Shown piece by piece: positions 1-10,500 of a stretch of 64,000 bases of DNA. How positions within the stretch are numbered: position 1 is the first letter of the stretch; the number at the start of each line of letters is the position of its first letter. The DNA lies in assembly GCA_037043235.1 (NCBI GenBank), contig JAWRVZ010000095.1, positions 2,223,501 through 2,287,500 of the forward strand, written 5' to 3'. Origin of the DNA: Rhodeus uyekii (taxonomy: Eukaryota; Chordata; Actinopteri; Cypriniformes; Acheilognathidae). Below the pieces are notes generated by a model. It searched no databases. It was not told the origin of the DNA and was given only the letters and a program-made list of their open reading frames with translations. Position numbers and translations under genes: made by a program.

Positions 1-657
1 TAGTAAATGACGCGATGATTTGGCTGTTTGGGCTCGTCTCTCCATACATTTCCGTGTCTGTCCAGTGGAACAGTTTATAAAACACTTTTCTGTCTCCTAC
101 TTTAAAATACTCCCACACCTCGCTCGTCTTTCAGTGGTCATTATTAAACCCGCCGTGACTGATATAAACAAAACGCATGGGAGATCTGCGGTAAAGATTT
201 AGTTTCTGCTTGTTGTTTCCATGGCGACGCGTCATGCTTGTCACACAGTTCAGAGAATCGATTTGAACCTGGGCCCTAAGATAAGTTGGCCAGGCAGTCA
301 ACAACCACCTTGCTAAAGGGTTGGCCCAGCTTCAAGGCTGTTGGAAATGTCAAAAAAGCTACGCTTCGTTGTCCCCAATCCACGATTAGTACAGCCTTTC
401 ACCCAACAAGAAACTACCATTATGAACGCTGCTTCTGCCTATCGAGATGGCGGACGGCTGTAAAGTGCCCGTATGTGTGACGTCATGTGGGAACTATGTA
501 TTAAGTGCATGTTTATGTAGATTTGATTTATCATCAGATACCTGCTGTGCAATAACTTATGTTCAAATTTATGGCTTTGGTTTGGTTTTGTAATATCTTT
601 TAGAGCAAAATCACAGCGAGTGTATGAAGCCTTTGCTACTCAAGGGGAAAATAAACT
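1..657. other. Non-genic left edge
   Basis: I see no supportable gene here. Short open frames exist but have no splice context or recognisable domains. A CRE-like TGACGTCA octamer occurs near 479-486, just after a short ATG frame, but there is no continuing coding sequence. Confidence 0.5.
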
Positions 658-673
658 GTGTTTATTGAATTAA

Positions 674-3619
674 ACCATCTATATCCATCCATCCATCCAT
701 CCATCCATCCATCCATCATCCATCCATCTATATCCATCCATCCATCCATCTATATCCATCCATTCATTCATCCATCCATCCATCCATCCATCTATATCCA
801 TCTATCCATCCATCTATATCCATCCATTCATTCATCCATCTATATCCATCCATCCATCATCCATCCATCCATCCATCCATCATCCATCATCCATCCATCC
901 ATCATCCATCCATCTATATCCATCCATCCATCCATCTATATCCATCCATTCATTCATCCATCCATCCATCCATCTATATCCATCCATCCATCCATCTATA
1001 TCCATCCATCCATCCATCCATCTATATCCATCCATTCATTCATCCATCTATATCCATCCATCCATCATCCATCCATCCATCATCCATCCATCCATCTATA
1101 TCCATCCATTCATTCATCCATCTATATCCATCCATCCATCCATCTATATCCATCCATCCATCTATATCCATCTATCCATCCATCTATATCCATCCATTCA
1201 TTCATCCATCTATATCCATCCATCCATCATCCATCCATCCATCATCCATCCATCCATCTATATCCATCCATATCCATCCATTCATTCATCCATCTATATC
1301 CATCCATCCATCATCCATCCATCCATCATCCATCCATCCATCTATATCCATCCATCCATCCATCTATATCCATCCATCCATCCATCTATATCCATCCATC
1401 CATCATCCATCCATCCATCATCCATCCATCCATCATCCATCCATCTATATCCATCCATTCATTCATCCATCTATATCCATCCATCCATCATCCATCCATC
1501 CATCATCCATCCATCTATATCCATCCATATCCATCCATTCATTCATCCATCTATATCCATCCATCCATCATCCATCCATCCATCATCCATCCATCCATCT
1601 ATATCCATCCATCCATCCATCCATCCATCTATATCCATCCATCCATCCATCTATATCCATCCATCCATCCATCCATCATCCATCCATCCATCCATCCATC
1701 CATCCATCATCCATCCATCTATATCCATCCATCCATCTATATCCATCCATCCATCCATCTATATCCATCCATCCATCCATCTATCCATCCATCTATATCC
1801 ATCCATTCATTCATCCATCTATATCCATCCATCCATCATCCATCCATCCATCCATCATCCATCCATCCATCTATATCCATCCATTCATTCATCCATCTAT
1901 ATCCATCCATCCATCTATATCCATCCATCCATCTATATCCATCTATATCCATCCATTCATTCATCCATCTATATCCATCCATCCATCATCCATCCATCCA
2001 TCATCCATCCATCATCCATCCATCTATATCCATCCATATCCATCCATTCATTCATCCATCCATCATCCATCCATCCATCCATCATCCATCCATCTATATC
2101 CATCCATCCATCCATCTATATCCATCCATCCATCCATCCATCTATATCCATCTATCCATCCATCTATATCCATCCATTCATTCATCCATCTATATCCATC
2201 CATCATCCATCCATCCATCTATATCCATCCATTCATTCATCCATCTATATCCATCCATCCATCTATATCCATCCATCCATCTATATCCATCTATCCATCC
2301 ATCTATATCCATCCATTCATTCATCCATCTATATCCATCCATCCATCATCCATCCATCCATCATCCATCCATCTATATCCATCCATATCCATCCATTCAT
2401 TCATCCATCTATATCCATCCATCATCCATCCATCCATCCATCATCCATCCATCTATATCCATCCATCTATATCCATCCATCTATATCCATCCATCCATCC
2501 ATCTATATCCATCCATCCATCTATATCCATCCATCCATATCCATCCATCTATATCCATCCATCCATCTATATCCATCCATCCATCTATATCCATCCATCC
2601 ATCTATATCCATCCATCTATATCCATCCATCCATATACATCCATCCATCTATATCCATCCATCCATCTATATCCATCCATCCATCTATATCCATCCATCC
2701 ATCCATCTATATCCATCCATCTATATCCATCCATCTATATCCATCCATCCATATCCATCCATCTATATCCATCCATCCATCTATATCCATCCATCCATCT
2801 ATATCCATCCATCCATCCATCTATATCCATCCATCCATCCATCTATATCCCTCCATCCATCCATCCATATCCATCCATCTATCCATATCCATCCATCCAT
2901 CTATATCCATCCATCCATCTATATCCATCCATCTATCCATATCCATCCATCCATCTATATCCATCCATCCATCTATATCCATCCATCCATCCATATCCAT
3001 CCATCTATATCCATCCATCCATCTATATCCATCTATATCCATCCATCCATCTATATCCATCCATCTATCCATATCCATCCATCCATCTATATCCATCCAT
3101 CCATCTATATCCATCCATCTATCCATATCCATCCATCCATCTATATCCATCCATCCATCCATATCCATCCATCTATATCCATCCATCTATATCCATCCAT
3201 CTATCCATATCCATCCATCTATATCCATCCATCCATCTATATCCATCCATCTATCCATATCCATCCATCCATCTATATCCATCCATCCATCTATATCCAT
3301 CCATCTATCCATATCCATCCATCCATCTATATCCATCCATCCATCCATATCCATCCATCTATATCCATCCATCTATATCCATCCATCTATCCATATCCAT
3401 CCATCTATATCCATCCATCCATCTATATCCATCCATCCATCCATCTATATCCATCCATCCATCTATATCCATCCATCCATCTATATCCATCCATCCATCT
3501 ATATCCATCCATCCATCTATATCCATCCATCCATCTATATCCATCCATCTATATCCATCCATCCATCCATCTATATCCATCCATCCATCTATATCCATCC
3601 ATCTATATCCATCCATCCA
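674..3619. repeat. (ATCC)n satellite, 2.9 kb, with interspersed TATATCC units
   Basis: The tract is almost pure tandem CCAT/ATCC tetranucleotide, interrupted regularly by CTATATCC and CATTCATTCATC variants. The left half (to about 2.45 kb) contains a recurring longer block: TATATCCATCCATTCATTC, then TATATCC, then ATCATCC interruptions. The right half is simpler, with short TATATCC spacings. Long open frames through it in several frames and on both strands are by-products of stop-free repeat units, not genes. Confidence 0.97.
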
Positions 3620-4186
3620 AGCACAAGAGACTTCCACAGGTTTGTATAAATATTCTGAAATTATCTCTTTTCAGAAATATAACAGCATTTTCTAATGGTA
3701 TTTTGATATATCTCAGTCAAGTAAATGTCATGCTCGTTTATACTTCATTTTTAGTTTGAACTATTTTATTACATTAAGCTTAATTAAGAGGAGAAATGTT
3801 GCCTTGCCAACTAGAAAAAGTTTATTTTCAATATCTAGGCAACATTATATTGTTTACTTGAAGTAAGAAAAGACCCTGAATGAATCAAATATTGAGATAT
3901 CCTAAAACTGTTTTGAAGAAAATGAATCAAGACAAGGTTACAGAAAGACTAGGATCTGAGACTATAGTTTAGAGTACACTAAGCTCAGAGTAAACACAGA
4001 GTAAACAGTACAGTAGAAGACTCGCAGAGAGCAAACGTGACACGAGTTGTCAAAAGGCATCTCGATCCCTGAGCGACAACATCTTCAACTCCACATCCGT
4101 CACTCATGAATACTTAAACAACACTCACGATCATCCGACTCGAGGCAGATGAGGAGACAGGATCCGGCACTGGTCTGTCACACGTT
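3620..4186. other. Unique AT-rich spacer
   Basis: Unique sequence between the ATCC satellite and the TG microsatellite. I see no gene, RNA or repeat structure in it. Confidence 0.5.
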
Positions 4187-4245
4187 ACGTGTGTGAGTGT
4201 GTGTGTGTGTGAGTGTGTCTGTGTGTGCGTGTGTGTCTGTGTGTG

Positions 4246-4280
<35 letters not shown>

Positions 4281-4667
4281 CTGTGTGTGTGTGTCTGTGT
4301 GCGTGTGCGTGTCTGTGTGTGTGTGTGTCTGTGTGCGTGTGTGCGTGTGTCTGTGAGTGTGAGTGTGTGTGTGAGTGTGTCTGTGTGTGCGTGTGTGTCT
4401 GTGTGTGTGTGCGTGTCTGTGTGTGTGTGTGCGTGTGTCTGTGAGTGTGTGTGTGTGTGAGTGTGTGTGTGTCTGTGTATGTGAGTGTGAGTGTGTATGT
4501 GTGTGTCTGTGTGCGTGTGTGTCTGTGTGCGTGCGTGTGTGTGTGTGTGCGTGTGTCTGTGAGTGCGTGTGTGTGTGAGTGTGTGTGTGTCTGTGTATGT
4601 GAGTGTGAGTGTGTATGTGTGTGTGTGTGTGCGTGTGTGTATGTGTGTGTGTGTGTGCGTGTGTGTG
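4187..4667. repeat. Imperfect (TG)n microsatellite, left flank of the LTR element
   Basis: About 480 bp of TG dinucleotides with frequent GTGTCTG, GTGCG and GTGAGTG variants. It runs directly into the 5' LTR and resumes on the far side of the element at 13520, so the retrotransposon inserted inside this tract. Confidence 0.95.
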
Positions 4668-4927
4668 TGTAGCCGGTGTGAAAAAGATTTTAAAACTCAT
4701 TTATTTGTTCAGATTTTTTCTACAATATTTGTGTAAATTAGTTTTATTTTGTTTAAAGTAATTGTTTTAATTTCATATTTTTGTAATAAGTGTGAATTAT
4801 TGAACTTCACAAAATTTTGTTGTTTTTCTATTTTGTTTATAGTTTAAAAGTATGTTGGTTATGGGACTACTTTATTTGAGGAGGGATATCAGTGGCAATC
4901 GCGGGGGTTTTTCCAGGTGCGCGTCAC

Positions 4928-5190
4928 CTGATAGTCTCAGTTTGTTACGAGACTGTGGACGCGCAGCATATGACTCTCTCTCGTCGAGTACTGGTACAGT
5001 GACAATTTGTTTCAATGTACATTAGCGAAGGATGTATACTGTCATTTTTTTTGTTAGTGGTGTTTAAAATGTATTATTCAATGTTTTTTTGAGCTAGTCG
5101 TTTTTGTTGTATGTTTAGTGTGTTCCAGAGAGAGAGAGAGACTTCATCTGATTGTTTATCTACACTGATGTCCATCTTTTTTTGTTACAG
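4928..5190 (+). other. LTR segment with intron-like block (copy 1)
   Basis: This segment reads as 66 bp (4928-4993), a 125-bp block (4994-5118) beginning GTACAG and ending TATGTTTAG after a T-rich stretch, then 72 bp (5119-5190) followed by GTATGT. Compared with the second copy at 5620-5757, the 125-bp block is precisely absent there. The block thus looks like an intron, and the following GTATGT resembles a second donor. The same arrangement is in the 3' LTR (block 12687-12810). Confidence 0.7.
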
Positions 5191-5619
5191 GTATGTTTAA
5201 AATAATTCTGTTTAGAATGAAGAGATTATTTGGGTTGTCGATTTAATGTGCAGCTTATTATGGGAGCGAGAGTGTGATGCACGTGTAGTATGCGACGCAC
5301 GTGGTGCGGCCTGTATCTCGCCATACACATGTGGTACAGTGGTAATAACTATTTAATCTTTATTTGATTTGTTATTTGTAATAATAAGAGTATATATAGT
5401 TAATATCATCGTTATAACATAATAGTAAACACTATAAGTAACATATGTCGGTGATGTTAGGTTGAATACTATATATACTTGTAATATATGTATTTTATAT
5501 ACTATTGTATTGTATTAGTAATTGTCTAATGTACATTTTATAGAATAAGAAACGTTATATTTATGTTTTTGTTATTAATGTTTGTATTTTATTTTCTGGT
5601 TGTTTTTTGATTAAATGTA

Positions 5620-5757
5620 CTGATAGTCTCAGTTTGTTACGAGACTGTGGACGCGCAGCATATGACTCTCTCTCGTCGAGTACTGTGTGTTCCAGAGAGA
5701 GAGAGAGACTTCATCTGATTGTTTATCTACACTGATGTCCATCTTTTTTTGTTACAG
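5620..5757 (+). repeat. LTR segment, intron-less copy 2, followed by A12
   Basis: 138 bp matching 4928-4993 joined directly to 5119-5190, with the join at 5685/5686. It is followed by T and twelve A residues (5759-5770). The 3' LTR carries the same copy at 13310-13447. Both the missing GT...AG block and the A run suggest that it derives from processed RNA; a secondary deletion is the alternative. Confidence 0.75.
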
Positions 5758-5834
5758 TAAAAAAAAAAAATCATCTGAAGTCAAGTGTTCGTGTGGTTTA
5801 TGGGTGAAGACCGGTTCAAGTCCGTTACATAATT

Positions 5835-5852
5835 TGGTGCCGTGACCCGGAT
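5835..5852 (+). other. Primer binding site
   Basis: TGGTGCCGTGACCCGGAT lies 5 nt after the end of the 5' LTR. TGG is the complement of a tRNA CCA end, and GCCGTGA would pair with an acceptor stem ending TCACGGC, as in eukaryotic tRNA-His. The primer identity is inference. Confidence 0.8.
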
Positions 5853-6116
5853 GCGCCAGATCTGCAGCAGCTGATCGCTGGGGATGGAGAATAGAAAATC
5901 ACAACGCAGAAACCATCAGCCGAAGAGTCTTCATCATTGACGTTTGGGTAGAAGTGACTGGACATTGACAGCACTTGAACTTTCGTTTCACACACTACAT
6001 TTGTATTTATTGGACTGAGTTCTATATTGTTTCGTTATTTTTATCTTGTGAAACAGAACATAACTACAGTGTAAATTAGTTTTTACATTTTCTTGATAGA
6101 AAATTTCTTTAGTACA

Positions 6117-7463
6117 ATGGCCGAAGGGGGGTGGAGTGACGACCTGTTGACGCCACACATTGGTAGGGGTCGAGGTTTATTGGGGGTAGGTGAGCCTAAA
6201 GTTGGTAAACCGCGGGTGTTGGTTTATGATTCGTTAACCGGTTCTAATGCTCCTCGTAGTGATGAGTCACATAACCCGTTGTCTTCCACTCCTACCAACG
6301 ATGGTTGTGTTACACAGCAGCTACGCGACATCATTGGTGAGCTTGGAAGTCAGATAGGTGACTCCATTGCCACACGGTTGTTAACCAGTCAGACATCAGC
6401 ATTGCCTAGTCTTACTCCATTGACTGAACAACAGCCTTCTGTGACGCTGCCTTTGTCCCAGAGCCTTGATCTGTCAAAAGTGAATCTCGTAGTCAAAGCT
6501 GAAGTAAAGGAACCTCAAATGTTTAGAGGGGATGGTAGCGATAAGTGCACTATCCTTGAGTGGATCGAACAGATGGAGGTATATTTGTCCAAAAAGGGTT
6601 GCGACAAAGCCGTCAGTGTAGAGGAGATTTTGAGTCATCTTTGTGGCAGAGCAAAGAGTATTGTCAAGGTCAAACTGAAAAGTAGCCCAGCCACAGTATT
6701 CTGTCGTGAAGAAGTATATGAGGTTCTGCGGCGTTATTTTAGTGAAAGCCCTGGCTCGTGCCAACCGTTAGCCGATTTCTATGCAACACAGCCAAAACCT
6801 AATGAGCGCCCTGTTGACTACTGGGTCAGGTTAAATGAGGCAGCTGAGCTAGCAGATGCTCGTCTACAAAGATCTGGTGGAAAGATGGAAAATATGAGTT
6901 CGGAGATTGCATTGATGTTTATCAGGAACTGTCCTAATCCCGATCTTTCCAGTGTCTTTAGGTCCAAGCCCATGAGCAAATGGTCAGCTGGGGAGGTCCA
7001 GGAGGCCATTGATGAGTATGAGAGAGACTATAGACCTCGGAAGCCAGTTCAGTCTGTTCCTAGGGTTGCGGTGAATCAGGCCGTTGTTGCTGAAAACCCT
7101 GCTAGTGCTCGAGTAGTGGGAGAGAATGAAGGTATGGGCATTAACTCCGCATCATGTGCCGCCGTTCAGCATTCTAAAACAAGCGAAGCCACAGACCTGG
7201 GTACATTAGAGCGTGTGCTGAAAATGTTAGAAAGGGTGCTTGAGCGTACTACCGTACCTGTTTCAGAGTCGAGGCCTAGAACGTCACAGTGGTATCGATC
7301 CTCTTCATGTGGAGTCTGTGGAGACAGAGCTCACTCGACCCGCTCTCACTGTATGAGAGAGAAAAGATGCCTTGCTTGCTTAGAGATTGGGCATCAACGC
7401 AGGGAGTGTCATAAGGCTGCTGGCCAAGCCGTAGCCCAGACTGGTGACGATCAGGGAAACTAG
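6117..7463 (+). CDS. gag: Gag polyprotein of the Ty3-type element
   Basis: 448 residues, starting at ATG 6117 in a good context (ACAATGG); the open frame extends a few codons upstream without an ATG. Gag would form the cytoplasmic virus-like particle that packages the element RNA. The middle third has a retrotransposon capsid-like helical region (about residues 140-310, with the conserved-looking string FRGDGSDKCTILEWIEQMEV). Near the C-terminus a CCHC zinc knuckle, CLACLEIGHQRREC (about residues 410-423), is preceded by a degenerate cysteine/histidine cluster starting CGVC; both suit a nucleocapsid. It ends at TAG 7461-7463, one codon after a -1 slippery heptamer. The sequence is intact with no internal stops. 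Confidence 0.93.
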   Translation: MAEGGWSDDLLTPHIGRGRGLLGVGEPKVGKPRVLVYDSLTGSNAPRSDESHNPLSSTPTNDGCVTQQLRDIIGELGSQIGDSIATRLLTSQTSALPSLTPLTEQQPSVTLPLSQSLDLSKVNLVVKAEVKEPQMFRGDGSDKCTILEWIEQMEVYLSKKGCDKAVSVEEILSHLCGRAKSIVKVKLKSSPATVFCREEVYEVLRRYFSESPGSCQPLADFYATQPKPNERPVDYWVRLNEAAELADARLQRSGGKMENMSSEIALMFIRNCPNPDLSSVFRSKPMSKWSAGEVQEAIDEYERDYRPRKPVQSVPRVAVNQAVVAENPASARVVGENEGMGINSASCAAVQHSKTSEATDLGTLERVLKMLERVLERTTVPVSESRPRTSQWYRSSSCGVCGDRAHSTRSHCMREKRCLACLEIGHQRRECHKAAGQAVAQTGDDQGN

Positions 7464-7513
7464 TTCACTCACATCAAGGAGGGGACCATGTGGGTGTCTT
7501 AAGTCAGCCCCTC
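7454..7513 (+). promoter_or_regulatory. -1 ribosomal frameshift signal between gag and pol
   Basis: GGGAAAC (7454-7460) is in the right phase: gag codons are GGA AAC, then the TAG stop. A -1 slip gives GGG AAA CTA and enters the open pol frame. After a 5-nt spacer, 7466-7474 can pair with 7488-7496 (9 bp including one G-U). GAGGGG (7479-7484), within that loop, can pair with CCCCTC (7508-7513). Together these make an H-type pseudoknot with loops of about 4, 3 and 11 nt. No folding energy was computed. Confidence 0.85.
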
Positions 7514-10500
7514 ACCAGTGAAGATGATCCTATGGTCATCTATAGTAGCCATTGTCAGGCCGAATCAGGTGGCAGTGTCATTTTCCAGAACATTGCGAAA
7601 TTGGAAAGAGCTGACAGCTTGTTTTATACAGATGTGTTGGTGAATGATACGGTCACTTGCCAAGGCTTGTTAGACACTGGTTCTATGGCATGTACCATTA
7701 ATGAAGAAACTGAGCAAAGGCTGCTGGATGCATGCGGGACACTTGAGTCTGAGCAGCCTCATGCCGACGTTTTGCTTGTCGGTTGTGGAGGTGTTCGGGT
7801 CAAGCCCAAGTGTATTCACCAGCTAAAGATATGTGTGTATGGACATTCGGTAATTGTGCCTACCTTGGTTGTACCCGGACAGAAAGATCAGTTAATCGTT
7901 GGTACCAATGTAATCAAGTTCGTTCTCAGTCAACTCAAGCAGTCGCAAAGTTATTGGCGTGTCATGAACCAGCCAAATTCTACAAGAGAACCAGAAATTC
8001 AACAGTTTTTGAGCATGCTGTCTGGACATAATAGATGGGAGGGTAGTAGTATTCCAACTGTCGTCGGTACTGTTAAGCTCACTCAAGCAGTCACACTTTT
8101 ACCGCAACGCGAGCACCTTGTGTGGGGTAGGCTCCCGACAAGTTCCACTATTTCTGTGGGTAGCACTGTGCTAATCGAACCATCAAAAGCGCAACCCCAT
8201 CAGAAAGGTGTTCTTGTTGGGCGTGTTATAGCCACATTGCCTGGTGACAGGTGGGTGCCGGTTAAGGTGATCAACCCGTCCAGTGAGCCTATCACTTTGA
8301 GGCGCAATGCTAAAATAGCAGAAGTATCTCCTGTTTTGGCTGTTGAAGATCTGGGTGCGCTATCTGAGCATGGTGATGGAGAGACCTTGAGTGTGCAGAG
8401 TCAGTCTGTCTCCTGTAGTGTAGATGCAGATAGTCCTATCTCTGATTTTCGCAGCACATTGCAGAAGCTTGGTCTTGGGGATCTTGATATTGATTCTTGC
8501 GAAGTAACTCCGTATTGGAAAAGCCAGATTTTGCAGTTGGTCCAGAAATATCAAGATGTGTTTTCTAAACACAAGCTAGATTGTGGTAAGGCCAAAGAGT
8601 TCATCCACAGGATCCACCTGTCGGACGCCAGACCATTCAGACTCCCGTACCGACGTGTTCCTCCGGCTCAGTACCAGACACTGAGAAAAGTGCTCTCAGA
8701 AATGGAAGAGCAAGAGATTATCCGTAAGTCTTGTAGTGAGTGGGCATCTCCGCTGGTCCTGGTATGGAAGAAAAGTGGTGATCTTCGCGTTTGTGTCGAT
8801 TACCGCTGGCTTAATGCCAGGACCATCAAGGATGCGCACCCGTTGCCTCATCAAGCAGACTGCTTGGCGGCCCTGGGTGGGAACGCAATATTTAGTGTGA
8901 TGGATCTTACCTCTGGCTTTTATAACATCGCAATGGCAGAGGATGACAAAAAGTTCACGGCTTTCACAACACCTATGGGTCTTTATGAGTTTAACCGTTT
9001 GCCGCAAGGGTTGTGCAATAGTCCCGCCAGTTTCATGCGTTTAATGACAAACATCTTTGGCGATCAAAATTTCCTGACGTTGCTTTGCTATTTGGATGAC
9101 TTACTTGTGTACGCCCCAGACGAGAGTGAGGCCATCAAGAGACTTGAGACAGTATTCAGTAAGCTTAGAGAGCACGGGTTAAAGTTGGCTCCTAAAAAGT
9201 GCCATTTCCTCCAGCGGAGTGTGCGGTTCTTGGGCCACATCATTGATAGTTCAGGAGTAGCGACTGACCCAGACAAGGTCAGCGCTATTGAAGCGGTGAT
9301 GGAGTGTGATTTGATGATGGATGATAGGGTGACCCCCTCCCAAAGAAAGATTAAATCGTTTCTAGGAATGGTGTTGTATTATCAGAGGTTTATCCAAAAT
9401 TGCTCCACCATCGCAAAACCTCTGTTTACTTTGACAGCTGCAACAAGGGGCAAAAAGCCTTCGAGAAAGGGTGCTGCAACATTCAGGAAGTTGAGTCCTG
9501 GTGACTGGAAGGAGGAGCACAGTAGTGCCTTCCAGCAGCTAAAAGCTGCTCTGATGAATTCGGTGGTATTATCACATCCTGATTTTAGCCGTCCGTTTGT
9601 TTTGTCCACTGATGCGTCTATGGATGGGTTGGGCGCTGTGTTGTCTCAGGTTTCAGAGGGTGAGACTAGAGCTCGGCCGATTGCTTTTGCTAGCAAATCC
9701 CTTTCACGTGCTCAGACCAAATATCCCGCTCACCGTTTGGAGTTTTTGGCGTTAAAGTGGTCCGTTTGCGACAAATTCAGCCACTGGCTGAAAGGCCATG
9801 AGTTCGTTGTATGGACGGACAACAATCCGTTAACTTACATCCTCACGAAGCCTAAACTCGACGCGTGTGAGCAGAGATGGGTTTCCAAATTGGCACCCTA
9901 CCGGTTTAGCATCAAATACATACCAGGTAGTAAGAATGTAGTGGCCGATGCTTTGAGTCGTCAACCCTTTATTCAGAACCGGGTCAGTCAGAGACTCCTG
10001 AATGAGCCTTATGGTTCTTTACTTGAGGAAGCAGAGCAGTTTGAGAAAGACACAGTGCAGGATGCGTTTAGACTTAGTGCTTGCATCCAGAGTGTGGAAG
10101 CAACAAGCAATTGTCTACTGTCCAGCGCTGAGGTCTCTGCGGTGTTAGAGGGTCACAGTGACTGGGAAGTAGGAGTTGAAGCAAGAGCGATCTCTTGTAT
10201 CACTCAAGACACACAACAGTTGTCGCCTGCTGGGCAATGCCCACTACCTGTTTTCTCGTTAGAAGAACTTCGAGACCGGCAACAGAATGATCCTTGTTTG
10301 TCTAGGGTCCTCTTTTACATCCAGAGGGGCAAGAGAGCCACGCGTCGTGAGCGTGCTGGTGAGACATATAAGGTGCTCAGAGTATTAAAGCAGTGGGACA
10401 GGTTGAAGATACTAGATGGTGTCCTGTATCGTGCCAGCAAAGATAACGTGACTGGAAAGAAACGCTTACAGTATGTAGTTCCATCCTCTTTGGTCACACA

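Larger units (their letters stand above)
4668..5829 (+). repeat. 5' LTR (1162 bp)
   Basis: Starts TGTAGCCGG and ends CCGTTACA, the usual TG...CA ends. It contains an internal partial duplication: the segment at 4928-5190 recurs at 5620-5757 without 4994-5118. A very AT-rich middle part (5340-5600) holds many TATATA-like strings, so no single TATA box can be chosen. Confidence 0.96.

Noticed and set aside
286..480. Small coding gene at the left edge
   Set aside because: No ATG-initiated conserved frame, no splice partners, and no recognisable domain.
658..3759. 1033-codon open frame of Pro-Ser-Ile-His repeats
   Set aside because: Pure translation of the ATCC satellite; it begins at GTG, other frames and the minus strand are also open, and composition is entirely repeat-driven.
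4185..4700. Cys/Val and His/Thr open frames
   Set aside because: Artefacts of the TG microsatellite.
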